Below are positions 1-8,971 of a stretch of DNA of 64,000 bases, one piece after another. The first letter of the stretch is position 1; every line of letters starts with the position of its first letter. The stretch is from Brasilonema sennae CENA114. Lineage in GTDB: Bacteria > Cyanobacteriota > Cyanobacteriia > Cyanobacteriales > Nostocaceae. The DNA lies in NCBI RefSeq assembly GCF_006968745.1, contig NZ_CP030118.1:558001-622000 (forward strand), written 5' to 3'. The translations under genes and the position numbers were made by a program. The notes beneath the pieces were generated by a model. It was not told where the DNA came from. It made no database searches and was given only the letters and a program-made list of their open reading frames with translations.

Positions 1-226
1 ACATCTAAGTGTCTTTCTTTACAAAGTAGCATTACGAGAGCGGCAATTGCCCACCAATCACCTTCCACCTACGCTTTAACTGATTACCTCACGATTTCAG
101 TTGCGATTTCAGCCTAACACCCCTTTCAAGGTGAATAGACTGAAACATATGTTTAAAGGAAATACTGTGCCATAGCGATTCGACACTCAGGAGGCGCGGC
201 GGCTTTGCGCCCCTGACTTCGGCTTG

Positions 227-1282
227 TCATACAACTGCACTACTAAGTTGCTTCGCCGTTTCAAAGAAGAAAGCAACATTCTCCTCTGGAGTTTCTGGTA
301 AAACACCGTGACCAAGGTTAAGAATGTGCCCTTTATTGCCAGCTTTGCGAACAGTGTCGTAAATGCGATCGCGGATAAATTCCTTAGAACCAAACAGCAC
401 ACCAGGGTCAAGATTTCCCTGCACTTTGAGGTGCTTGCCTAATCTTTCCCGTGCGTCTGCCATATCTACTGTCCAGTCTAGACTGATTAGATCCGCGCCT
501 GATAGTGCCATCCTCTCAAGCAAACCTGCACTACCACTCACCAGTAGAATCAGGGGTGTATCAGGATGAGTTTCTCTGACTTGCTGGAAAACGCGCTGCT
601 GATAGGGTAGTGCGAAGGTTTCATAATCTTGGGGACTCAATTGTCCTGCCCAAGAATCAAACATTTGCACAACTTGTGCGCCACAATCAATTTGATAGCG
701 GACATAAGTGGCGATCGCATCTGCCAATTTTGTCAGCAACTTATCCAGCAGCGTCGGATTTGAGAACGCCATGTTTTTGATGATGGAATAAGTTTTTGAA
801 CCTTTTCCCTCTACCGCATAAGCGGCTAATGTCCAAGGTGCACCGACAAAGCCCAACACAGTTGATTCGTTGCCTACTTCCTGCCGTAATGCTTGTAGGA
901 TTGTTTTAATGAAAGGCAGCGATTCTTCCGGTTCTAAAGCATGCAGGTTATCGATTTGCTCTGAGGTGCGAATCGGCGAGTGAATGATTGGTCCTTTACC
1001 TTCAGCGATATCCATATCAATACCTAAACCAGGTAGCGGTGTGACGATATCAGAAAACAAAATCACTCCGTCTGGTTGAAAGGCTTTCCACGGTTGTAAG
1101 GATACTTCAATCGCTACTTCCGGTATTTCCGAGCGTTCACGAAAAGAAGGATACTTCTCCCTTAAATCTCGGTAAGCTTTCATATATCGTCCCGCTTGTC
1201 GCATCATCCATACGGGTGGACGGTCTAACGCTTCACCACGAGCTGCCCTGAGAAGATAAGGAGCGTTGGAGGAAATACCCAT
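227..1282 (-). CDS. hemE: Uroporphyrinogen decarboxylase
   Basis: Cytosolic tetrapyrrole enzyme that removes the four acetate carboxyls of uroporphyrinogen III to give coproporphyrinogen III, on the route to haem and chlorophyll. The 351-residue length is normal. The N-terminal substrate-binding signature (MRQAGRY, about residues 27-33) and the FSDIV segment with the conserved catalytic Asp near residue 78 are intact. The C-terminal [10 protein letters not shown] signature is also present. The start ([11 protein letters not shown]) fits cyanobacterial homologues. It stands alone, about 270 bp from the next gene on the same strand. Family assignment is secure. Confidence 0.97.
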   Translation of the reverse strand: MGISSNAPYLLRAARGEALDRPPVWMMRQAGRYMKAYRDLREKYPSFRERSEIPEVAIEVSLQPWKAFQPDGVILFSDIVTPLPGLGIDMDIAEGKGPIIHSPIRTSEQIDNLHALEPEESLPFIKTILQALRQEVGNESTVLGFVGAPWTLAAYAVEGKGSKTYSIIKNMAFSNPTLLDKLLTKLADAIATYVRYQIDCGAQVVQMFDSWAGQLSPQDYETFALPYQQRVFQQVRETHPDTPLILLVSGSAGLLERMALSGADLISLDWTVDMADARERLGKHLKVQGNLDPGVLFGSKEFIRDRIYDTVRKAGNKGHILNLGHGVLPETPEENVAFFFETAKQLSSAVV

Positions 1283-1435
1283 TTAACAGTTCATCCTAAA
1301 CTCTTTTTTATGTCATTGTTTAGCTTATCATCCTAGGATTGCCCTTTTTTAAGAAGACTTGCTTTTGAAGCGTTGCTCGTAAAAATTCTATTCAAATTGC
1401 ACTCAAAACTTCATAAATATTAAAGAAGAAGAACG

Positions 1436-1460
1436 CAGAACTCAGAACTCAGAACTCAGA
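1436..1460. repeat. Heptamer tandem repeat
   Basis: About 3.6 copies of the 7-bp unit CAGAACT lie between hemE and the LD-carboxypeptidase gene. Short tandem heptamers of this kind are a known feature of heterocystous cyanobacterial genomes. No function can be read from the sequence. Confidence 0.8.
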
Positions 1461-1552
1461 ATGCAATTAAGTGGGCGTGACCTTGATCACAAAGTTTGTT
1501 TTGGTGAACCTAACCCTCATATTAAGAAATAAAGATTAACACCGCTGCTTGG

Positions 1553-2476
1553 TTAGAGTATATTCAAAATACCTTGGTCTGCATCTAATTCAACTGTAAC
1601 TCCCACAGGTAAAGCTGCATTGGGAGCGTCATGACCAAAAGGCAGGTTTGAGACAATGGGAATTTTTAAATCTCCTAGGCGATCGCGCAACACTTCCTCA
1701 ACACTAAAGCTAGGAACATTTGCAGGTGGTTCACAACGGCTAAAGCTACCCAGTGCAATTCCACTAACTTTTGATAAAACACTACTCATCCGCCACTGTG
1801 TTAGCATGCGGTCAATGCGGTACGGAGCTTCTGTCACATCCTCCAATGCCAAAATCACACCATCCAAATCTGGTAGCATTGGCGTACCAAGTAGATGAGT
1901 TGCCACCGTAAGATTACCTGGTAACACGATACCATTGACCACACCTCCACCCCAACCACAACCCTTTAAAGGTGCAAGAGGACGACCTTCCACACAATCA
2001 AATAACCTTTGAATTGACCAATCTGGTTCGCAAGCTAGAGTTGTCAGCACGGAACCATGAACACCAGAAATTCCTGCTGTGTAAAGACTCCACAAAAGCG
2101 CGGTGATGTCAGAAAAACCAATAAGCCACTTTGGCGCTGAGTTTTCTAAATTCTGCCATGTCCAATTTTCCAAAATACGGCTGCTACCGAAACCACCTCT
2201 AGTACACAGAACACCGCGACACTCTGGCTCTTGCCATGCTGTGGCGAGTTGTTCACGCCTCGATTCATCTTTACCAGCTAGATATCCCCATTTGTCATCT
2301 ATCTCTGGAAATAGTTCTACTCGATAGCCGCGCGATCGCCAAATTTCTACCCCTTTTTGGAAAGCCTCAAATTCCCGTAAAGCACCGCTAGGAGAAATCA
2401 CTCGTAATAAGTCACCTGGTTTGAGAGGTGGAGGAACAATTTTAGTTTTGAGATTTTGAGTTTTGGATTGCATCAA
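1553..2476 (-). CDS. LD-carboxypeptidase, peptidase S66 (LdcA/MccF-like)
   Basis: Serine peptidase that in this family trims the terminal D-Ala of murein tetrapeptides during peptidoglycan recycling; MccF relatives cleave microcin C. The S66 triad is visible: nucleophile Ser about 122 in GFSDIT, Glu about 212 in LEDVTEAPYR, and His about 282 in PFGHDAPN. The GG-containing loop (CTRGGFGSSR, about 91-100) is also kept. The length of 307 residues is typical and there is no signal peptide, so it should be cytoplasmic. The choice between muropeptide and peptide-antibiotic substrate cannot be made from sequence alone. Confidence 0.9.
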   Translation of the reverse strand: MMQSKTQNLKTKIVPPPLKPGDLLRVISPSGALREFEAFQKGVEIWRSRGYRVELFPEIDDKWGYLAGKDESRREQLATAWQEPECRGVLCTRGGFGSSRILENWTWQNLENSAPKWLIGFSDITALLWSLYTAGISGVHGSVLTTLACEPDWSIQRLFDCVEGRPLAPLKGCGWGGGVVNGIVLPGNLTVATHLLGTPMLPDLDGVILALEDVTEAPYRIDRMLTQWRMSSVLSKVSGIALGSFSRCEPPANVPSFSVEEVLRDRLGDLKIPIVSNLPFGHDAPNAALPVGVTVELDADQGILNIL

Positions 2477-2639
2477 TAATGTTTAAGAACAAATGATAAA
2501 AATATTGATTGACAATAGGTCAATTTGCTATTTATATCTTTTTATCCGTGCAAAATCCAATATCGGAGCCAAAAATATGGCTCATGAATTCAAAAATATA
2601 ACAAAAATCTAAAATTTTCATGAACCATTGTTCAAAGCG

Positions 2640-3865
2640 ATCGCCCAAAGCTTCCAAAGAAAATTCAGTTTCTGCCGAGGAACGACAAGTTTGACCCTCC
2701 TGGAGCTTACGCTCACGCCACATGCCTCAACGCTTAAAGTCGCGCACGGTGAGACAGCACGGCGCAGTCCTTGTCTCCCGACAGAGGCGACTGCGGAGCG
2801 CGCAGCGGAACCGGAGGTTCTCCCCGATAGCCCTCCGGGAACGCCCGTCGCCTGACGCCACATTCTACCCTGCGGGAAGGCGTTCCGCCTACAACGGGGC
2901 GGCAGCTTTTCGGGGGAAGCTTCCCCCGAAAACGTGCCTTGGGAACCCGACAGCCAGTCGCCACAACGGTCAAAGTTCGTCGCTTGGGTTGCTTCCCCCG
3001 ACAGACTTTGGGGGAACCCCAACGCCCTTCGGGTTCGCCAGTCGCCTACGGAGGGAGACCCTCTCCGTTTGCGTAGCGCCCCCTATGCCTGCGGCACGGC
3101 TACGCCTATCGGGGCTAGTTGCCACAACGCGCTTAACCCGACGCCCTTCGGGTTCGCCAGTCGCCTACGGAGGGAGACCCTCCTGCAGCGCTGGTCTCAC
3201 CAGATACCTCTGTCGGGAAACCCTCATCAAGTACTGGCTCCCTCCGGGTTCACCAGTCGCCTACGGCGGGAAACCCGCCTGCAGCGCTGGATTCACCGCA
3301 AGGCACAACTCTTGGCAGCGCTGGTCTCACCAGATCCCTCTGTCGGGAAACCCTCATCAAGGACTGGCTCCCTCCGGGAACGCCCGTCGCCTACGGCGGG
3401 AAACCCGCTCCGTTTGCGTAGCGCCCCCTATGCCTGCGGCACGGCTACGCCTATCGGGGCTAGTTGCCACAACGCGCTTAACCCGACGCCCTTCGGGTTC
3501 GCCAGTCGCCTACGGAGGGAGACCCTCCTGCAGCGCTGGTCTCACCAGATACCTCTGTCGGGAAACCCTCATCAAGTACTGGCTCCCTCCGGGTTCACCA
3601 GTCGCCTACGGAGGGAAACCCGCCTGCAGCGCTGGACTCACCAGATACCTCTGTCGGGAAACCCTCATCAAGTACTGGCTCCCTCCGGGTTCACCAGTCG
3701 CCTACGGCGGGAAACCCGCCTGCAGCGCTGGATTCACCGCAAGGCACAACTCTTGGCAGCGCTGGATTCACCGCAAGGCGCTGCTCTCCGCACAGAAGTG
3801 GCACATGAGGGAGACCCTCCCGCAGCGCTGGACTCACCGTATGGCGTGGCGTTAGCCATAGGGCA
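2640..3865. repeat. GC-rich palindromic repeat block 1
   Basis: The gene-free stretch between the LD-carboxypeptidase and the lipoprotein gene is filled by reiterated GC-rich modules. Recurrent pieces include CGGGAAACCC, TCGCCTACGG, GCAGCGCTGG and GACGCCCTTCGGGTTCGCC. A longer composite unit (about 3000-3240) recurs at about 3390-3600, with partial copies to 3860. Most modules are themselves palindromic. The same composite unit occurs in the opposite orientation at 21.2-22.5 kb. Long open frames on both strands arise because the units lack stops; they are not counted as genes. Nothing recognisable was found in the AT-rich flanks (2477-2640 and 3865-4018). Confidence 0.9.
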
Positions 3866-4018
3866 GTGGCTCCCCAACCTAGGCAATTTAGGGATTTTGG
3901 CTCTAACTGAACCGTATTGAGATATAAGGTCTAAAATGCGGTTAATTGGATAATAGAATTATGTGCCTAATTATAATTTTTATAGTCAAAATATTCATCA
4001 ATAATATTGTAAGCAACT

Positions 4019-4789
4019 ATGAGATATCGTTCTAGGGGACAGCACTTTTTCATCTATACCTCTATCTTAGTTATCATTCTGGCATTGCTTGTTGGCTGTG
4101 ACGGCCGTGGCGATGAATCTCCTGCGGGAGGACCTGGTGGTAATAGTGCTACTACTCCAGCAGAATCTAGTGAGACTGGTGCGACTCCCACTACCCAGAG
4201 CGTCAGTCCAAATTATAAAATTGCTCAGGATGCTTACTCTGCTACCCTGAAAGAAACTCTCAGACCTGGACAAATCGCCTTTGATATTGCTACACAGATG
4301 AAAGTTGCTGAGAATGAAGTGATCGAAGTACGTGTTACTGATAACTTGCAGCGTGATCTAAAAGCAGGACTCAGTAAAGATGCTAAAACTCAGCCGATTG
4401 ATGTAACTTCCTTTTTAGGAGCAGAACTTACAGGAGCTAGCTTTGAAATCAAACCTCTAAGCCAGAAAAAGCAGGTTTTAGCGCAAGGACGTGTGGTTAA
4501 GTGGCTGTGGAATGTAACTCCCAGTGAGGCAGGTAGTCAAAAGCTTTTTCTGGAAATATGTGCTTACATTAGTATTAAAAATCAACCAGAAGTACCAGCG
4601 TGTTTGGAGACTTTTAGTCGTGACGTCACGGTTGCAGTTAACCCAAGCAGTTGGTTAGGACAAAATTGGAAATGGATTATAGAGAACTGGAGTGCGATCG
4701 CAGCTGTTTTGACAGGAGCGTCCGTTTTTATCGTAGCTAAGTGGAAATGGATTAAAGATTTGTTTAGAAAGAAGACATCTAAATCATAA
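4019..4789 (+). CDS. Putative lipoprotein with C-terminal membrane anchor
   Basis: Unrecognised 256-residue protein. The N-terminus has basic residues, a hydrophobic run and a lipobox ending LLVGC (Cys 27), followed by a low-complexity Gly/Ser/Thr linker to about residue 60. Residues about 65-210 form a beta-rich domain ending in a WLWNV...G...LFLEI pattern. A second hydrophobic helix lies near residues 225-243, with a basic tail (WKWIKDLFRKK). A lipoprotein that also has a C-terminal transmembrane helix is unusual; the first segment may instead be an uncleaved anchor. It lies 26 bp before a same-strand Uma2 gene, so co-transcription is likely. Confidence 0.75.
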   Translation: MRYRSRGQHFFIYTSILVIILALLVGCDGRGDESPAGGPGGNSATTPAESSETGATPTTQSVSPNYKIAQDAYSATLKETLRPGQIAFDIATQMKVAENEVIEVRVTDNLQRDLKAGLSKDAKTQPIDVTSFLGAELTGASFEIKPLSQKKQVLAQGRVVKWLWNVTPSEAGSQKLFLEICAYISIKNQPEVPACLETFSRDVTVAVNPSSWLGQNWKWIIENWSAIAAVLTGASVFIVAKWKWIKDLFRKKTSKS

Positions 4790-4815
4790 AAGTACCTATT
4801 TAGGGGAAAGACTAC

Positions 4816-5514
4816 ATGCTAAACCCGATATTTAAACTGCCAACCAGCGCTGAACTTCCTTGTTCAGACGACACTCCTGTGGATAACGAAAATCAAAATT
4901 TTGTCCCGAATTTATTGTTATTCCTGCTGAAGTTTATCTGGGCAAATCGCTTAGATTGGTTTTTTGGGGTTGATATGGCAATTTATCACACCACAGGAGT
5001 CAGTCATCTTGTACCTGTTGTGCCAGATGGTTTCTTAAGTTTAGGAGTAGAGCGATTTAAAGGAAATGTTTTACGTAAAAGCTATGTTCTTTGGGAAGAA
5101 AACGATGTTGTCCCAATTTTTGCTTTAGAAATTGTTTCTCTTACCTATGGGGGCGAATATGATAAGAAAATGTCGGTCTATGCTCGCTTGGGTATTCTAT
5201 ATTATGTCATTTACAATCCTGAATATTGGCGACGAGACCAACATCAGCCATTAGAAGTTTATCGTTTAATCAACGGAGAATATAAGTTACAAATTGGAGA
5301 ACCTTTTTGGATACCAGAAATGGGTTTGCGGATTGGTAGGGGAAGCTACCTTGATGGAGAAGTAGAACTGGAAGTGCTTTATTGGTATGATGCACAAGGC
5401 GTTAGGTATAAGACACCACAAGAAGTTGCAGAACAAGCGCAACAGCAAGCAGCAGAGATGACAGAGTTACTTGAGCGCTATCGCCAACGCTTTGGAGAAT
5501 TACCAGACGCTTAA
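4816..5514 (+). CDS. Uma2 family (DUF820) PD-(D/E)XK nuclease-like protein
   Basis: Member of the greatly expanded cyanobacterial Uma2/DUF820 family, which has a restriction-endonuclease-like fold; in vivo roles are mostly unknown. The pattern VVPDGFL (Asp about 71), FALEIVS (Glu about 105) and YDKKM (Lys about 117-118) matches the expected D...ExV...K active site. The YARLGILYYVIYNP segment is also typical. The Gln/Ala-rich C-terminal tail (EQAQQQAAEMTELLERYR) is a coiled-coil ending common in the family. It follows the lipoprotein gene by 26 bp. Confidence 0.85.
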   Translation: MLNPIFKLPTSAELPCSDDTPVDNENQNFVPNLLLFLLKFIWANRLDWFFGVDMAIYHTTGVSHLVPVVPDGFLSLGVERFKGNVLRKSYVLWEENDVVPIFALEIVSLTYGGEYDKKMSVYARLGILYYVIYNPEYWRRDQHQPLEVYRLINGEYKLQIGEPFWIPEMGLRIGRGSYLDGEVELEVLYWYDAQGVRYKTPQEVAEQAQQQAAEMTELLERYRQRFGELPDA

Positions 5515-5577
5515 GTCAGTGAACAGTAAACAGTGAACAGTGATAACTGGTAACTGATAACTGGTAACTGATAACTG
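5515..5577. repeat. Heptamer repeat array abutting a stop codon
   Basis: Degenerate 7-bp repeats of the AACAGTG and AACTGGT/AACTGAT types fill the whole gap between two convergent genes. The array starts just after the Uma2 stop and runs into the stop codon of the minus-strand gene at 5578. The reverse-complement type occurs at 43421-43481. Confidence 0.85.
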
Positions 5578-6753
5578 CTAAAAATTTTCCTCGTCCTCTT
5601 CTTCCTCTCCCTCTGTATCTTTGTCCTCCTCACTTGCATCACCAGGCAAAGCACGGATACGATTCATTTGTGAAAGAGCATACTTTGCTGTTGATCGCAC
5701 GTCTGCATCCGGATCTCGCACAGCATGAGATAAGATTTGACTCATTTGAGCCATCATGTCATATACGCGAGTTAAATCCCGGATGGCATTTTGTCGCACT
5801 TGTGGACTTTCATCTTGCAATGAAATTGCCAAAGCACGGTTCATTGGCTTAAGTGTGCGGGTGTTAATTTCTGCCAAAGCAGCTAAAATCAAGCTGCGTT
5901 GCTGGGAATCTGCATCCACCATCAAGTCTACTAAAGGCTGAATTGCTCGTGAGTCTCCTTTTTGACCTAAATCCCAGATAGCTTTACGTCGCTGTGTTGG
6001 ATCAGGGCTACGTAAATCTAAAATCAACTGGTCAATGATGTCAACTTTGGCAAGGCGAGAAGTTGTTTCCATTGGTAAAAATTCAGTAGACGGTGGTATC
6101 GTTGTTTCTGTTTCTTGCGTACTGATGACACTAGTGTTATGAAACTCATCGTCGTTCTTTACATCGAACTTTTGTATAGTTTGCGGAACTAAACTGGTGT
6201 TTCGCTGACTATAATTTTCTGGGTATGTTACAACTTTTGTACCCTTGTCAATCTTTCTTACTATATAAAGTACTGCCCCAATACTTCCCAAAACACCAGT
6301 ACCCACGAGAGACCACCAAAGTATGTCTGTTCCTGGGTCTTTCTTGGTCTTGGGTTGAATCGTAGAACTAATTGCAATGGTAGAAGGCGGTAATTTCTTG
6401 TTTATTGTTGTCTGAAGACTCTGCCTAGTTGTATCACCAAAAATACCGTCTACACTTAAACCTTTTACTTGTTGAAATTTCGTCACAGCACGGCTTGTAC
6501 TTATGCCATACCGTCCATCTATCTCGCCATCATAGTATCCTAACTTCTTAAGTAAGGTTTGCACTGACTTCACTTGTGCACCTGTGCTACCAAGTCCAAG
6601 AATGGACTGCTTGACAGCATCTTTGGAACTGACTTGAGCAAGTTCTAAATTTCTAAAAACAATTTCAGGTTTAACTGCACTTGCTGAACGTTGGTCAAAT
6701 CCTAAGCAAGCAAGGCAAGCAATAAAAACAATAGAAGAATAGCGTCGCCTCAT
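5578..6753 (-). CDS. Peptidoglycan-binding, single-TM, HEAT-repeat protein
   Basis: Starting at the Met encoded at 6753 gives 391 residues with a good signal peptide (MRRRYSSIVF...). The frame also opens at 6801, but that adds an unlikely 16-residue prefix. Order of domains: signal peptide; a PG_binding_1 domain with the LGSTGAQVKSVQ...LGYYDGEIDGRYG...VDGIFG pattern; a transmembrane helix (about 30 residues after the linker, WWSLVGTGVLGSIGAVLY); a polar linker; HEAT/PBS-lyase-like repeats (DPTQRRKAIWDLG, ESPQVRQNAI, DADVRSTAKYAL); and a highly acidic tail. This suggests an envelope-anchored scaffold with a cytoplasmic HEAT domain. Function is unknown. Confidence 0.85.
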   Translation of the reverse strand: MRRRYSSIVFIACLACLGFDQRSASAVKPEIVFRNLELAQVSSKDAVKQSILGLGSTGAQVKSVQTLLKKLGYYDGEIDGRYGISTSRAVTKFQQVKGLSVDGIFGDTTRQSLQTTINKKLPPSTIAISSTIQPKTKKDPGTDILWWSLVGTGVLGSIGAVLYIVRKIDKGTKVVTYPENYSQRNTSLVPQTIQKFDVKNDDEFHNTSVISTQETETTIPPSTEFLPMETTSRLAKVDIIDQLILDLRSPDPTQRRKAIWDLGQKGDSRAIQPLVDLMVDADSQQRSLILAALAEINTRTLKPMNRALAISLQDESPQVRQNAIRDLTRVYDMMAQMSQILSHAVRDPDADVRSTAKYALSQMNRIRALPGDASEEDKDTEGEEEEDEENF

Positions 6754-6949
6754 ATAGCAAGTCTCAGCCAGAACGTGCATTGGAAGCCATTGATACCACA
6801 ATAACTATAAGCTACATAAATATCAAATGTCTTCTTGGCTTTTGGTATATTAAATACACTCTGGCTAATACTCTTATTCAAGCACATGAGTGGTAGTTGT
6901 TGTACTTGAGTCAGTTATTTATTTTTGAGATATTTTTTGACTACCTTAT

Positions 6950-8032
6950 TTAAGGCAACATCTCTGATTCAGATTTTCTCACAGGCAAGGTAACTTTGTT
7001 TATCGTCTTTGCAGACGCTTCTAAAACTTGTTGTTGCTGTGTGATAGTTTTTTCACTTGTAGCAACCTTCTTGCTTACCCCTGGCAGAGTTTCGCGCTGG
7101 TTGATGAGATAGATGCTAACCAAAGTCAGGCTGACTCCTACCCACTGCAACGGACTGAGAACTTCTTGAAGTAACAAATTGCCAAATAACAATGCGAATA
7201 CGGGTGTGAGAAAGGTGAGGGAACTGAGACTGGTGAGATTACCGCTAGAGGCAAAGTAGAAAAACAATCCGTAGGCGATCGCACTACCAAATACTGTAGC
7301 GTAACCCAGCCCAAACCAGTCAGACGGAACAATGTTCTGCAACTGTCCAGATTCTACAGCTGATGAAATTCCCCACAATGGCAAGCCACCTATAATCATG
7401 TGCCATCCTGTAGCCATCACAGGATCAGCATGGCGACTGACGAACCTGATCAACACTGTTCCTACTGCCATACTCAGCGCTGCTAGAAGCATCAACCACT
7501 CGCCACTGGCAAACAGTTGTTGTATTGATGCTGTAGAGAATATCTCTACAATCGTGTCTGAGTTGAAAAAATGGAGAATCCACTCATCCGGTAAGCCAAT
7601 TAAACTAATACCTGTGACTCCTATCCCTAGTCCTAACCATCCCCAAAAACCAATATGTTCTTGGAATAACCACAAACACAGCAATGCCACAGCCAAGGGT
7701 TGAGAGTCAATCATCACAGATCCTAACCCAGCATTTGTTCTGAGTAAGCCCTCCGCCAAAAACCCTTGAAACAGTGTTCCATCCACCAAGGCAAATAAAG
7801 CAATCCACAGCCATGCATCCCAGCCTTTGGGCTGAGGTCTACCCATCCATGCTGCTACTATCAAAATAAGTACGCCAGCCGGTATCAAACGCACTCCCGC
7901 CATAAATAATGGTGTCGTGTGGGGTATTACTCCTTTCATCGCCACCATTGCTGTACCCCAGAAAAAAAAGGGGGCTATCAACAACAGTAGTCGTGGGATG
8001 GGTAGTTGAGATGCATTGCTTTTCAGTTCCAT
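6950..8032 (-). CDS. EamA/DMT superfamily transporter
   Basis: Integral membrane protein with ten hydrophobic segments in two EamA halves, the organisation of drug/metabolite exporters such as RhaT/YdcZ relatives. The first half carries PFFFWGTAMVAMKGV and the second GSAIAYGLFFYFAS. It has a polar C-terminal tail of about 45 residues. 360 residues is slightly long for the family because of that tail. The substrate cannot be predicted. It is transcribed alone and faces a 940-bp gene-free region. Confidence 0.9.
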   Translation of the reverse strand: MELKSNASQLPIPRLLLLIAPFFFWGTAMVAMKGVIPHTTPLFMAGVRLIPAGVLILIVAAWMGRPQPKGWDAWLWIALFALVDGTLFQGFLAEGLLRTNAGLGSVMIDSQPLAVALLCLWLFQEHIGFWGWLGLGIGVTGISLIGLPDEWILHFFNSDTIVEIFSTASIQQLFASGEWLMLLAALSMAVGTVLIRFVSRHADPVMATGWHMIIGGLPLWGISSAVESGQLQNIVPSDWFGLGYATVFGSAIAYGLFFYFASSGNLTSLSSLTFLTPVFALLFGNLLLQEVLSPLQWVGVSLTLVSIYLINQRETLPGVSKKVATSEKTITQQQQVLEASAKTINKVTLPVRKSESEMLP

Positions 8033-8971
8033 GGGATTGCTGATGCCTTTGTTTTACAAATGCGAAATATCGCTTTAACTAATTTTACCGAATTATTTCG
8101 ATTTGTGAAGGCATAAATACTTAGTGATGAGGGACGCTCAAAGGGGTATTCACTTGTCAATCTTTTTTGGATATTTTTTGGATATGGTGTCTAACTTGAC
8201 ATGATCAGTCCTCTGTAAATTTTCTGTAAATATACTACTAAAACTTGATATTTTTGCCGTATTTATAGTAAAGTTTGACAGTGTGTCGTAATAACAACTT
8301 TTATAGGTTATAAGGGTTTTTTTTAGAAGATCCAGCTTGCATCTTCGTTTTGCAAGGGTGTTGACCAATTCTGTATTAGCGCTTAGTGCTATTGCGCTTT
8401 TCATACAAAGCTCTACCCTCATTTCTCAGTGAGGTAACTTTTGTATTCATAGTTTAAAGTTATTTTCTATATAAAAAGATGCGTGATGTTATCAAAAGAA
8501 AATATTGACTATAAGTTGTTGGATGCATACTATTATGTATTTTTTTACAAATTAAAAGAACTGATTGTGTTCAAGTTTAGCCAACGTTCTTTTGTTCACC
8601 ACACAAGGAGATTTTCTATACGAATTATGATTAATGACCTGGCAGTGCTGTTTTGTTCTAGTCAAATCTTTGTCATCATTCCCAAAATTGAGGGTTTTTA
8701 ACATAGCAAACTGACTTTTCACGGTATGTGGATTCATGTCATTTTGAAGGTTTCCCAAGCCCCAGTTTTTCCATTAGTTGTTTTCATTGATTCACAACTA
8801 TTGAGAATTAAGTTGTGGAAACCACGAAACAGTGTGTTTTGAAGACTTGCTGTGAAAAGTCAGAGCAAAAGGCAAGCGATCGCTTATTCCCCAACCCTAT
8901 ATATCCATATCAAATCAGTGATGAGGAGTGACACGAGACTCTTTCATGTACTCAAATAAAGAAGGTTAAAA
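8033..8971. other. Gene-free region with an inverted repeat
   Basis: No convincing gene was found. Weak open frames at 8150-8422 (minus) and 8483-8701 (plus) lack family resemblance and ribosome-binding sites. A perfect 12-bp inverted repeat (CTGACTTTTCAC at 8711-8722, complement at 8852-8863) brackets about 130 bp with smaller nested complementarity. It could be a degenerate hairpin element or a long leader of the gene at 8972. Confidence 0.5.

Noticed and set aside
2640..3865. CRISPR-like array
   Set aside because: The repeats are of mixed length, palindromic and directly adjoining. There are no constant-length repeats with unique spacers, and no cas genes nearby.
2618..3920. Long open frames on both strands in repeat block 1 (up to 377 codons)
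   Set aside because: They consist of reiterated translations of palindromic modules (for example SPVAYGGKPACSAG), overlap one another on both strands and have no ribosome sites or family resemblance.
8150..8422. 90-codon minus-strand ORF
   Set aside because: AT-rich, no ribosome site, no recognisable motif, and lies in a region with inverted repeats.
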